From NCBI GenBank assembly GCA_022592445.1, contig JABYQR010000015.1, forward strand, positions 62,001-126,000: DNA of 64,000 nucleotides, read 5' to 3'. The stretch's first letter is position 1. Every line of letters starts with the position of its first letter. This document shows, piece after piece, positions 1-12,129 of this stretch. Origin of the DNA: Cytidiella melzeri. Taxonomy: Eukaryota; Basidiomycota; Agaricomycetes; Polyporales; Irpicaceae. The translations under genes were made by a program, and so were the position numbers. A model generated the notes under the pieces. It was not told the origin of the DNA. It worked only from the letters and a program-made list of their open reading frames with translations, and searched no databases.

Positions 1-3000
1 CGACTATCATAGCCATGAAAAGGTCGTTGAAGGACTCACCACATGAGCATAATAGAGAAAGAAGGGCAAATTCGAATTTGCATGCCATGGCGACTATCGT
101 CGAGGTGGAGGAATCGAGAGCGACCAATAGTAAGGGAGCAACGGAGCCTCCAGTGTCCAGGGAGAAGGGGAAAGAGGCGGAACGAGGTCCGCTTTATGAC
201 CCAAACCTCCTGAACCCAAGCAGTGAAAGTAAGAACGTTCGAAAGAAAAAGAAGGAACGTAGCACACCAGCTCGGGAATTCCTGCAAAGGGAAGCAAGTT
301 GTGAGCCGGAGGGTATTCACACCACACGGAAGGAAAATTCGTCAAGGAACGCGCGACGAAGCGAATCCGTCAGGTTCCAGAGGGAAACCTCTCAAATACC
401 GGAGGGCGGGTACTTCAATCAGGCGCGAGAAGGTCATGGTGGGGGAAGGATCCCACCCGATCCTCCTGGACCACCAAACGACAGCGACGACGAATCATTG
501 TCGTCGTCATCCTCGTCGGCAACCTCAAGATCGGATTCGTCCACTGAGAGTGAGAGGAGCGAGGAAAGCCGAGACGAAACTGCACGGAAAAAGCGAAAGA
601 AAGATCAGAAAAAGATCAAGAAAGTAATGAACGGGGTAAAACTTAAGAATCCGGTGCCATGGGACAGAAGGAGTGACCTCGATGCGTTTGATGAGTTCAC
701 CTATGAGTACGATACATGGGTCGAACTTAACGCGCTGCCCGAGCGACTGGCCTTGAAAGTTATTGTTAACTTTTTGAATGGAAAGGCGCGGAAGTTTTTT
801 ATGACTCACGTAGCGACACGACAGCACGAATGGACGGTTCCTCTTTTATACGAGGTGCTGTTTGACTACTGTTTCCCTGAGGATTTTAAACTTCGGCTCC
901 ATGAACAGTTAATGAAGTCCACACAAGGAATACATACCGTAAGGGACTTTCTTCGAGATATTGAGAAACTGGCGACCCGGTTCTCGGATGTCACAGATCG
1001 ACAACTCGTTCAGATATTCTGGAAGGGCATCAGAATGGAGCTGAGACTACACTTAATTGAGAAAGGAAAGGACCCGGAAACAACTCCCCTGGAGAACCTT
1101 GTGAAGCACGCGTCTCGAAAAGAGAAGGCGTTAGCAGCTAAACGGCTGGAAGAACGAGATTTCACGGGGAAGGTACCGGGAAGACAGTGGGGACGATTTG
1201 AGAATCGCACATTGGGTCCAAAAACTGTCGATAAGTCGTCAGCTAGACAAGGGGCTAAGGAAGGATTGAGGAGTGAAACGCAACATACTTTTCAACCCCG
1301 GCCCGATCGTTTCAAACGTGCGAAGCCGAAAGGCAAAGACTCTCCTAAAATTCTGACAAAAGAAGAACGGGAAAAGTGTCGTGCAGAAGGACATTGTTTT
1401 AGTTGCAAGGAATTGGGGCATGAATCGCGAAATTGCCCTGACCGGAAACATGCGAAGGCACCTCGCATGTCAAGCTCGTCTATACGTTTTGAAAAACTCG
1501 ATCGTCTTGCGGAAACTATACGGAAAAATGATGTCAATGTATCAGCGGTTTGCGTAGACTTCAATAACGGAACTCACGCACCTATGCATGAGTGGAGAAG
1601 GGCACATCGCGATGACACAAAGCGATATATCAAGGCCCTTTTCGACAGCTATGCAGACTCCAGGCGAGAACAAGGGGAATCAAGTCCTGAGGAAAGATTT
1701 GAAGTCAGCGATGTAGATGATGAATTGTTTGAAGCTATTGACTGGGCAACGAATGGGGCGGAATCATACCGAGTCACGTACGATGATCTCGAAGAACCCG
1801 ACCTATCAGTCCAAGACATAATCATTAAGAATACCCCACACCTGAATACGCCTACAGACGACAATGCTTACCCGTTTTACACCGACGAGTCAGACGGTGA
1901 TCACCCAGCCACGGAATGGTTAAGGGTACGGATGACAACGGAACTATGGAACAGAGGGGAATTTGATGATGTGGATCGACCGGTGGAAGTCGAAACCCAC
2001 CCAGAAGGGTACCTGGTATGGATCAAGGGACACATCAGATCCATACTAATCAAGCATAGTGACATCAAATGTACCTTTAATCCGGGAGACGTGATTGATC
2101 GACACCGGGACGAAGCTGCACGAATCCGGCGAAATAGCTGGAGGGCGCGTACGCGGCAGGATCTGATACTTGGAGCCGTTAACAAAGGACAGAAGAAAAA
2201 TACTATGAGTAGCTTACCTGTATTAGAACGGAACGCAATGCGCACCAAAGACTTCAGTAGACGACTACCGAAGCCGGTAATAATCACTGTTCGAGTCAAT
2301 GGAAATCCTATCAAAGCACTGTTAGACACGGGCTCTATGGCAGACTTTGTGTCAACTACAATAGTTGATCAGCTAAAGTTGCCCAAGGACGTACTAGCAA
2401 AACCTTTACCGGTACAACTGGCCGTCCATGGGTCGAGATCTAAAATAAACTTTAGCACCATGGTGCAATTACAGTACCAAGACATCGACTGCAAACGACG
2501 ATTTGATGTAGTAAATCTCGACAATTATGATGCAATACTCGGCACACCTTTCATATTTCAGCACAAGATAGCAATTGCGCTTAATCCAACGAGGATCGCG
2601 GTCGGATCGGCCATACCGTTACCGCTTGAAGGCGAAGAAATCACGACTATTGAGTGGTCAGCAGCGGAGATCCTACAAGACGAACTGGATAAAATACGTC
2701 GCATGTTGACTGCTGAGGCAGAGGACCTATGTCAGGATGCAGCAAGGGCGGAGCTGCCACCACTACGAGCTATCAATCATAGTATACCGTTGATAGACGA
2801 AAATAAGGTCTATAAATGGAGACCATCTAAATGCCCTGAAGCGTTAAAACCGCTTTGGAGAGAAAAGAAACAAGCATACCTAGACAGCGGAAGATGGAGG
2901 ATTGCGTCAGGGACCAATGCGTTACCGATGCTGATGATCCCTAAACCCGCTAGAGAAGATGGTAAACTAAGATTGAGAACTGTGTTCGACAAAAGACAGC

Positions 3001-6000
3001 AAAATGCGAATACTCACAAACTGGCAGCTCCTTTGCCGGATATTGACGGGATATTGCGTAACGTTGTCCGACACTGATATCGAAGCATAATAGATGGGAA
3101 AGACGCGTATGAGCAAATCAGGGTCATACCTGAGCACGTATCGCGCACCATATTCAATACACCCGATGGGACGATGGAAAGCCTGGTATTGCAGCAGGGA
3201 GACTGTAACGGTCCAGCCACATACCAGACGGTGATGAATCACGTATTCGCTCCGTACATCGGGGTATTCATGGATGTATACCTAGACGATATTGTGATAT
3301 ATTCAGACACAGTTAGCGATCACGTCGAACACATACGGAAAGTGTTTGACGTACTTTGAAGAGAGAAATTCTTTTTGGGGGCAGACAAGATGCATTTTTT
3401 CGAGGCGAGATTGAAGATACTAGGGCACATCATAAACGAGAAAGGCATCGTAATGGATCCTCACAAAGTGGATTCAGTGGTTAACTGGAAAGTACCAACG
3501 AACAAAAGCTTACTGAGTAGTTTCCTCGGCGCAGTAGGGTTCCTAGCACCTGACTGTGAAGGAATACGAATTCCGATGGGAGTACTAGCACCAATCACAG
3601 GAGCTACGAAACCTTGGGAATGGAGAGATACTCATCAGCGGGCGTTCGAGCAAGTTAAAGAAACGGTACATAAATGGCGCAACCATCATCGAGTAGCCAT
3701 TGATTATTCACAGGACGCCGAGACAATCAATCTGGTCACGGACGCGTCGCTCACAGGAGCTAGTGGATACATTAGCCAAGGAAATGATATTCATAAAGCA
3801 CAGGTTACCAACTTCTGGTCAGGAAAGTTCGACTCGGCACAACAGAACTACCCCGTACATGAACAGGAGTTGTTGGCAATTGTTGAGTCCCTGAAGCGAT
3901 TCCGACCTTTGCTTCATGGAGCTCGCTTTCGAATATGCACTGATCACAAGGCATTGGAGCATTTGATGAACCAGAAAAATCTATCGCCGAGACAACATCG
4001 ATGGTTAGACATATTAAACGAGTTTGATTATCAAATCCTGTACATACCGGGGGAAACAAATGTACTTGCGGACGCACTATCTCGGATATACAGTGATGAA
4101 CCTAGAGGAATTGAGCGAGCAAGCAGCGAGTACGTTGGGGACGACGGAAGAGAACAATACACTCTTACATCCGTTAATTCGATGGAGGTCCTTAGGCCAG
4201 TATACACGGGGGCGACCGCGGTGATTGACTTTGAACCAAGGAGGTCAGCCAGGCTCACCGATAAGGTGAAACCGCCAGGAACGTACAATCGAATGGATAA
4301 GGGAATTGACCCGGCTGAGACCGTGAGCCACGAACCTAAACCAAAACGAGTACGGTCTAAACGATCTAAGAAATTAGTATCAGAGGCAATATCAGAGCCA
4401 AACATGACACAAACAGACTCACCGGAGGTGTCAACTCATATGGAATACCGCGAGTGGCAGAACAGCGAGTTGGAATCAAATCCGCAGACGTCGGAAGCAG
4501 TAAATGCGGAGATAGATAATGAAGCGCGCCACGTACCCACTAGTCTCATTGTTGCAGCAGAACTAGGTATGCCTATGCCGGATAGCTTGCGCAATAGATA
4601 TGCGGAAGATATTTTCTTCGTCAATATCATGAAGAAGCCTCAGCAGTATAAAGAATTTGAGGAGGAAGATGGATTACTGTACCTAAAGCGCGATGGTCAT
4701 AGGGTACTATGCATTCCAGACATCCAAGTCGGAAATAGACGGCTGAGGGAGATCTTGATTCGCCATGCCCATTCGATACTAGCGCACCTCGGGCGATATA
4801 AAACCCTTACGTATTTAAGGGAAGAGGTGTGGTGGAAGACAATGGTAGACGATGTTAGGGAATATTGCAAGACCTGTGGGGTGTGCGCGACGAGTAAGCC
4901 GGTGAATACGCAGCCCGCAGGCTTACTCAAGACAATGCCGGTACCAAGGCATCCTTGGCAATACATAGCCCTCAACTTTGTCGGTCCATTGCCACAATGT
5001 ACGCACCGACTGGGCGATTTTGATATGATATGCGTAATAATTGATCAGCTCACGTCAATGGTACACTTGGTACCAACGCAGCAAACTTACGGAGCAAGAC
5101 AAATTGCGGAAGTCATATTCGAAAATGTGTATAAGCTACATGGATTACCTGAGCGAATTATAAGCGATAGGGACAGTCTGTTTACCAGCATATTCTGGAA
5201 AGCGCTACACTCACTATTGGGAACTGAATTGCGGTTATCCTCGGCATACCATCCTCAGACGGATGGAGCGACGGAACGCGCGAATCGAACAATGACGCAG
5301 ATGTTGCGGCAGTGCGTGAGTCCAGATCAGAAAGATTGGGTGCTAAAGCTACCTGCTATCGAGTTAGCGATGAATACGGCACGATCTGAGGTAACCGGAT
5401 TTTCTCCGTTTTACCTAAACTATGGACAATTACCACGTACGTTGGTATGGGATACCCAGTCTGAATATCCAGGGGTGTCGAGCTTCGCACAGAACATGAA
5501 AGAAGCGATAATGGCCGCTCATGATGCTATCATTGCCTCTCGAGTTCTACAGACAACTCAGGCAAATAAGCACAGACGACCCGCGACATTTAAAGAAAAA
5601 GATTTGGTATACCTATCAACAAAGAACCTGCGAATACCAAAAGGACGTGCAAGGAAGCTGGCTCCAAAATATATTTGTCCGTTTCCTATCGAGAAGGAAT
5701 TGGAGCCGGGGGCCACTTATCGACTTGAGCTATCATCGGAATTAAAAGCGCGAGGCATACACGATGCGTTCCATGCATCACTGTTGCACCCACACATACC
5801 GAACGATGATCGTCGATTCCCGGGTAGGCAGTTTCACCAACTGCCGGGATTTGGTGTACAACCTCAGGAATGGAGCGTAGATCGCATTATTTCGCATGTG
5901 GGAAAGGGTGAATCAGCTGAATTCGAAGTGCAATGGTCGACAGGGGACGTTACCTGGGCACCATATCACGATGTAAAGCACTTGCAGGCATTCGATGAGT

Positions 6001-7409
6001 ATTGCGAGGCGCTAGGTATAAAGGGAATCAGCCATTTACCACCAAAACCGGAACGAAATGAAATAGACTCATCACAAATTGCAGTAGGCGCAGTAACGGC
6101 ACGGCTTACGAGCACAAAGAACATAGCTCATGGTGAACGTCGCAAGACCCTAACGAGTGGCGGGAAACAAGGTCAGAGTACAGAGGGACATACCGAGTGG
6201 CAACGACGAAAGGCGTATAAAAATTCGTCGAGTCGAGCATACTCTACTCAACTGATCTTCTACAACTGTCAGTTAACACACAAACTAGACTGTTCGCACT
6301 CACACAATCCTGTTCACATCGACATGCATCGCGTTCTCACGGATTACACCGCTGCAGACGGACTCAAATGGGAGCGATACGCAGACCACACTCGCGCTTT
6401 TCATGCTGGCAAGGCTCCTCATCCGGGACCGCCGCCTGAAGGATATGTTGACGTCTATAAAGGACTGAAACAAAAGTACGCACCGCTTCCAGAGGACGTT
6501 CCGTCTCTCTGCTATCCTCGTGCTACGATACCTCCGCCGGCAGTCCAGATGTCGGAGACAGCGTATCACGCCATGATCGACGCGAATACTCGTTTGTCGG
6601 ACAATTATATGGCGATGGCACGAGAAATTAAGGAGTTAGCCGTGATGAATATGGGACCCAACTCTCGTAAACCGACTCACCCACACGATGTACACCAAAT
6701 CGGGAAGGGCAGAGGCGGTAGGATGGAACCATATCACCAAGGTAATTTTCGTAAGGAAATGGGAACAAGGTTTCAGAAACCAAGTAACCATTCCTTTCGG
6801 AACAGCGGCTTTGCCAACCATGGGGGACACCGTAGCCACGGTGTTCCTCGGGATAGTGTTGGCAAGGGCACTCTCGCCGCTCGCCTCGATAACCCAACGA
6901 TTTGCAAAGGGCATGACGATCAGCAGCCGAGTAGGGCGGCTAAACGTCGAAGCCAGCGCCGTCGTAAGGAAAAGTCTATGGCAGATAAAGTTAAAGGCGG
7001 TGAGAAAATAATCCCAGCCATTGAGAAGGTACTTACCGACGTACTGCAGGAGATACCAAAGCCTGTGAAACAGACAACGTCGAAGGACATACCCAAGAAC
7101 CTGACACAATCGTCGTCGATGAAGCAGAACCTCTTTACGAAGAAAAATCAGTTTCTTTCGGATCTGACTTCTTCGCAGATGAAAATGGGAGACCGTTATT
7201 TGGAGACGATGAGATGGCGGGATGAGGTAAGTGTTGCATGCAACACTTGGAGGGCGAATGTAACGGGTGACCGCCCATCCTCAGCGTCTCAGACCAAACA
7301 GGGAAGGTTCCCACGCCACAAAGAGTGGCCGCAGCATAAACGACTGGGCTGCAAAGTAACGCAGTCCAAAGTTAAGGAGAAGCCTCGTCATCGCAGTACG
7401 CAGCAATGA
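1..7409 (+). mobile_element. Ty3/gypsy LTR retrotransposon, left end outside the window
   Basis: The region encodes gag, protease, reverse transcriptase, RNase H, integrase and a chromodomain in gypsy order on the plus strand. The 5' LTR and primer site would lie left of base 1, so LTRs cannot be paired and the 3' boundary is not known. I mark the end at the last codon; a 3' LTR may lie in 7410-7700. Disrupting stops show the copy is no longer autonomous. Confidence 0.92.
15..7409 (+). pseudogene. gag-pol polyprotein of the gypsy element, broken by two in-frame stops
   Basis: One reading frame runs through the whole element but is cut by TGA at 3075-3077 and TGA at 3357-3359. In order it shows an acidic/Ser-rich gag N terminus, a CCHC zinc knuckle (1396-1437, CFSCKELGHESRNC), a retropepsin with LLDTGS (about 2320), reverse transcriptase with YLDD (about 3285), RNase H (from about 3730), an HHCC integrase zinc finger (about 4765-4890), the integrase core, and a chromodomain (about 5870-6000). 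Some 450 further codons of basic, Gly/Arg-rich sequence follow. Both stops sit where Arg is expected (CGA to TGA). The first integrase catalytic position, normally Asp before FxGPLP, reads Asn (AAC, 4974-4976). The element is therefore dead at three points although the rest of the frame is open. Confidence 0.9.
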
Positions 7410-7704
7410 TCGGCTCAACTCCTCGTCACTGTGCCGACTTAGCACAGCAATAATTACACTCCACTCTCGTATTTTCATAACGCAGTATTGTAAGGTTTCG
7501 TCATCCGTAGTACAGTAAAAGACCCAAGAATCTCATATCGGAAGACTTACACCACTCACACCACTCGTCCGATTAACGAATCTTCGACTCTTTATTCAAC
7601 TTCGTGTTTTACGAACATATCGACGCCCACAAAGCTTAATCAGCAATCCGGACGCCGAACCTTCGTTTTCACGCTACATACTCCACATCTTTTTCTGCAC
7701 TTCA
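7410..7704. other. AT-rich segment between the gypsy frame and SSP-A
   Basis: No coding signal is seen. It may contain the gypsy 3' LTR and the SSP-A promoter. Without the left LTR the boundary cannot be placed. Confidence 0.4.
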
Positions 7705-7950
7705 GTGCTGGTCAGTAAGCAATTTGCTGTCTGTGTTGCACCTGCCTTGGGTCACTGTACTGAAGTTGTTCTTACAGCTAGCCGTCTGACTGTACCATTT
7801 TCAAAACATTGTTGACACACCTCCATTGGTCCGGAATATTTTGTTACTTTACTGCTGGTCAGTGAGTAGATTTTTGTCCATCCTGCACTTGCCTTGAGTT
7901 ACTGTACTGAAATTGCTCTTTCAGCTAGCCTTCTTACTGTACCCTTCACA
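7705..7950 (+). repeat. Imperfect direct repeat duplicating a 5'UTR intron
   Basis: Two copies of about 100 bp start 147 bp apart (7705 and 7852) and are roughly 75-80% identical by eye. Each contains GCTGGTCA, a good donor (GTAAGC at 7715, GTGAGT at 7862), a conserved ACTGTACTGAA stretch and an acceptor followed by CTAGCC. Both inferred introns (7715-7777 and 7862-7924) are exactly 63 nt. The same exon-end motif and intron type precede SSP-B, SSP-C and, in degenerate form, SSP-D. The repeat is therefore read as a duplicated leader exon and intron of SSP-A. Confidence 0.75.
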
Positions 7951-7981
7951 AACTGCCCTTTGACATCCATCCATTACTGTT

Positions 7982-8524
7982 ATGCAGCTCTCAACCTCTC
8001 TTATTCTACTCATCACTGTTTTCACCAGTGCAGTCCATACTGTAACTGTGTCTGCCATCCCATACAGCAGCACCCACCATTCCATCTATAGCAACAACTT
8101 CAACAAGAAGAGACAGAGTGGAAACAGGCAAATAACCTCCTTGGGTGCTGGGTCCAAGCATCGAGTGGATGCATTGCCTGCGGACAAGAACAGAAATTTG
8201 CGTATTCGGGAGCTTGTTAGACATGTTAAAGGATTGTTGCAACAAAAGAAGACTGCTGAGAGCAACCTCCAGTACATGCAAAAAGAGTGGTGGAATGCAG
8301 CAGTTCTAGCTCAAGATTTCCACAATGCACATAATCTGCATGCAGATCAACCTGATCTTGCTCACGCAAAGTTGATAGAAGCACAGCATCACCAGGCCAT
8401 TGCTGCATCTTACAGAGTGATGATGGACAAAGCGCAGGAGGAGTTTAACAAAGCTAAAGCAGCATGGAGTGATGCCAGGACAGAGTTGAGAGAACTCAGG
8501 AAGAAACAATTCACATCTGTGTGA
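7982..8524 (+). CDS. Small secreted protein SSP-A, coiled-coil rich
   Basis: This intronless 180-codon frame starts with a clear signal peptide (MQLSTSL, hydrophobic core, then SAIP near residue 25). A basic, low-complexity stretch follows, including KKR near residue 43 that could be a Kex2-like site. From about residue 75 it is Gln/Ala/His-rich and predicted helical or coiled-coil. There are no cysteines in the mature part. The signal peptide closely matches that of SSP-B at 57.9 kb (M-x-LSTSL, HTVTV, SAIP-x-S), and the 5'UTR intron is shared too. The function is unknown; a secreted, effector-like or cell-wall protein is inference. It lies directly beside a dead gypsy element. Confidence 0.8.
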   Translation: MQLSTSLILLITVFTSAVHTVTVSAIPYSSTHHSIYSNNFNKKRQSGNRQITSLGAGSKHRVDALPADKNRNLRIRELVRHVKGLLQQKKTAESNLQYMQKEWWNAAVLAQDFHNAHNLHADQPDLAHAKLIEAQHHQAIAASYRVMMDKAQEEFNKAKAAWSDARTELRELRKKQFTSV

Positions 8525-11202
8525 CCCATTACCTCTTATAATCCATACTGTACTTTTACAACTGTAGTGGGTGACAATGGTTACAGCTTGCCCTCCAATG
8601 ATGATACACAAGTGGGTGTCACAGATCACAGCCCTACCAATGTTATTTTTTCCAGGAACTTTGTCACACCATGCCTGCAGTATGGGCTGAGTATGTGACA
8701 GCATATGACCCCAGCAGGGCTAACCACACATCTGCCCCCTGTATGCTAAGTTTTAGCAACTTAGCTAGTCACAAGTCACACCCAGGCCCCCTAGGGTTTA
8801 TCTAGTGTAATTCCCATAATCAATACCTTTTACCAAATTAGTTCCCTGCTACACTGTGTAACAACAGGGATTTGACCCCTTGGGAAAGATACTTGAATAG
8901 TGCACATATGTCCACACATTTTCCCCTTGCATATGTATGATAAACTTGTCCTGTGCAAAAATGGTACATTTATGTCATTGTTTTCCCATTGAAAATATTC
9001 TGAACAAATCTCTATAATATATGTCACATTCATCTTAAAACAATATGATTGATAAATACTTCATATATACATGAATTTTTCACATGCAGAACTGCCACAT
9101 ATTTCAATTTCCCCATGCCTTTTCTGGAATTTTGGTGAAAAGGTATAGCAGTTTTCATGGCAAAAAGGTGCAGATATACGCAGCATGAATCTCACAAATG
9201 TCTGGAAGATAAATGTGATATATGTTATGAGGAATTATATGAAATATTTCTTGTGGAAAAACAATGCCATACATATACCATTGTTGCACAGGACAAATCC
9301 ACCATACATATGCAAGGGGAAAATGTATGTCAGTATGTGCAAGATTTAAGTGCCTTTTTCAAGGATTCAAATCCTTGTGGTTATGCAGTGCTAAGTACCT
9401 CAGGTTGAAGTAGTTGCAATGGGGACCACAAACTACAGTAATACACACATCCAGTAGTGAATTTTACAGAAGAAATGGACATGCCACAATATTGAAAGCT
9501 AAATTATCCTCAATAATTCCTAGTGAGTCTTAGAAGAACAAAAGGTCTCCATCACTGTATTCAATGCTACAGGAAAGAACTCTTCTGCCTAGTTTTCAAG
9601 ATCTCCCTGATAACCCACGGTGAACAAATAGCTGCCTTTCACAACACCAGAAGACCTGTCAGGGTCATCTCATCTGGCCATGGTGCTATCTTTGCATTCC
9701 TTCTTGATGCCATGATTTACAGGCACCGACATTGTTAAACATGTGCAAGGGCCTTGTGTGAGTTATATACCTCACTAGACAATCACTTTTCTCACATTTC
9801 TATTACGATTCCTAAAGAAAGAAGAAGTGTTCCAGTGTGCTTAAGCAGATTGATGCCTTTTCAGATGTAACCCATTTGTCTCCAAAGTGTGAGAATGTGA
9901 TAGGAGAATACAGACAGTAACAGTTTCAATCAAAGCAATGAATACAGTTGATGGCATCACACTGACTTTGTTATCAGCCCTTTTAAACTTTGTATCTGAT
10001 CACTTTTGCAATCAAAATGCACTTTTTGATTTCTACAGACTGATTTTGGGTAAGAAGGTGTACATATTACACACCATTGGATAGCCCTATCTTGTGGCAA
10101 CATCCCGGTACAAAAATTTTGTCAATTGAAGTGGAATTGAGCAAGTTATGGCTAGTCCACTGAAAAAAGTCACTCAGACTCAGATTCAAACTCCATTCTT
10201 GCTGGCACATGATGTCAAATTCTGGTCAGGTACATGTACAGCAATCTATAGTCTCAGAGTTGTTTAGCATTGCCTATTTGGGGGTGGGGTTCAAAAGGAG
10301 AAGACAGAGAGGCAGCTAAACATCTGGTGAATTCTGTAGAGAGGGGTAGCAATTACCCCCACGTGATGTATTTGATTGCAGTCACAACACTCATGTCTGT
10401 TTCAAGTGCCAAGTATCTTATTGACAAAGCTTGGAAGCCATTTCATTTGTGTAGTCATAACCTACCACCAGGAAAGTTTATTAGTGTGTACTCTCAATGC
10501 CTGAGCCCACAAACAACTTGTAGAGATTGAAGCTCCCTGACGCGACGCAACACGTCCATAACGCATCCATTATCAGGTGTTTATTATTATTGTGCTCGTG
10601 TGACCTGCGCTCCCATCCTCTCTTCCTCACTTTGTCCTCGATCCCTTCCCTCAAAAGCTCATATAAGTCAATAGCTTATAATAAAATGCTTTAACCCATT
10701 CTTCTACTGCTGGATTCCCTAATGGTGCACTCGGCTCGGCTCCACACTGCTAATAAGAAGTCTTTGACATCAAAGTCTGTCTGGAGCAATGCCCCCACTA
10801 CACTCAAGGTCCTGTTAGCTCCGTAAAAGGTGCAGAAAGGCCTCAAACTGAGGGGAAGCTTGAGGAGAGCCTCTGTAGAGGCGTATTCATCAGCCACCTT
10901 GCACACAAGATCTCAAATTTCCTGGGATGTTTGTTGTCAAAGCTTGACAAGCTGTTCAACACCTGCCGCAACCATCCAAACGTTTTGGAAACAAGCTTCA
11001 GCGGTGTGCTTTATTGCCTCGCAAAAGGTGTAATGAAAGTTGCCTAGCAGAAGAGCTTCATCAGTAAAAAGTTCTCGGATTTGTGGCAAGACTCACTTGA
11101 ACTGACGTAGTATTGAGCTCTTTGTGGTGCAGATTTTTGAATGCGTGCTTGAGAGCAAGATTCTTGCTGCTACCGAGATACTGATTGTGTATCAAGAACT
11201 AG
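8525..11202. other. Gene-poor AT-rich region
   Basis: No gene is supported here apart from the inverted repeat listed separately. Open frames in 9157-9408 are a by-product of that repeat. A short protein-like frame on the minus strand at 10906-10691 has no recognisable domain and is probably relic sequence. Confidence 0.6.
8852..9390. repeat. Large inverted repeat (foldback or MITE-like), 185-bp arms
   Basis: 8852-9036 is the reverse complement of 9206-9390 at roughly 75% identity by eye. The arms are of equal length and separated by a 169-bp spacer. The transcript could fold into a long imperfect hairpin. No target-site duplication is evident. Both arms lie in AT-rich, gene-free DNA. Confidence 0.75.
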
Positions 11203-11529
11203 TCCATCTTTGAGGCTTGGCAGGAACTGCGCAAACAAGGTTGTCCCTACCTCTATACAGAAAAGGATCTTGAGACCATTGTCCCGTATGTCTTACACCG
11301 TCCCCACTACCACCCTGTAGGCACTAGGGTCTCTGCCTTCAATCACAAGAAGTTTGCTCGTGGCAACAAGTCCATCAAAGAATATAAACGCACAGAACAT
11401 GCTCAAGCCCTTGCCAAGCGCATTGAGAAGCCATCTGTCAAGGACCACATCTCTCGAGCACCAGCACCATCTCAACCAATGTTCAGAAGCCAGTCACTCT
11501 TGACTTCATGTAACCCTGGCGCGGGTTAG
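11203..11529 (+). pseudogene. Protein-like open frame of unknown origin
   Basis: A frame of 108 codons without a usable ATG runs from just after one stop to TAG at 11527-11529. Its composition looks like real protein (Trp, aromatic and charged residues, many Lys/His) and it ends CNPGAG. I do not recognise a family. It sits upstream of a gag-protease relic in the same orientation and may be part of the same dead element or a captured fragment. Confidence 0.35.
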
Positions 11530-12129
11530 CACAGTGCTCAGAACAGCATATATACTCCAATAAGACTGAGATAATAACATTATAGTTAAACTGCCTTTTG
11601 GTGTAACAGTTATGACGTTGGAGTTCAGATCACTTACACTTCATAAGTTCTCCATCAAAGATCAAGTTGGCATTCTCACAACAAAGATTGAGGCCACTAC
11701 CAGGTGTCTCAAGATCTTGATCGAGCTTACTCATGGCCAAAATGATCAGCAGACCAAGGCAGTTTTGCTCCTCAACAAAAAGCTCCTACACCTCACCAAC
11801 CATACAGAGGAAGTACTTTCCACATGCACACCAGCCCAATTCAAAGCACTGAATTGGGGGTTACAGTGAATTGGACAGATCAACTTTACGCAATTACGCA
11901 AGAGGTTAACAGAAGTCATGAGTAGGATTGCATTTGTGAAGGACGGAGGTTACTTTAAGAAACTCCCCTTGTAATATTTAGTCATCATTGAGTGTGAAAA
12001 TAAATGCCACACCTTTGACAAAGAAATGCTGGAAGATGTTTTTGACAACAAAGAGGATCACGCTTGAATAAAAGCTTGTGAACAACAACTGTGTCCGAAA
12101 TGCAGACAGTTGTTTCCACCTGTCAGCAG

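Noticed and set aside
9157..9408. Possible Cys-containing small protein
   Set aside because: The frame coincides with one arm of the inverted repeat and its similarity to the opposite-strand frame at 9033-8830 comes from the palindromic DNA, not from protein selection.
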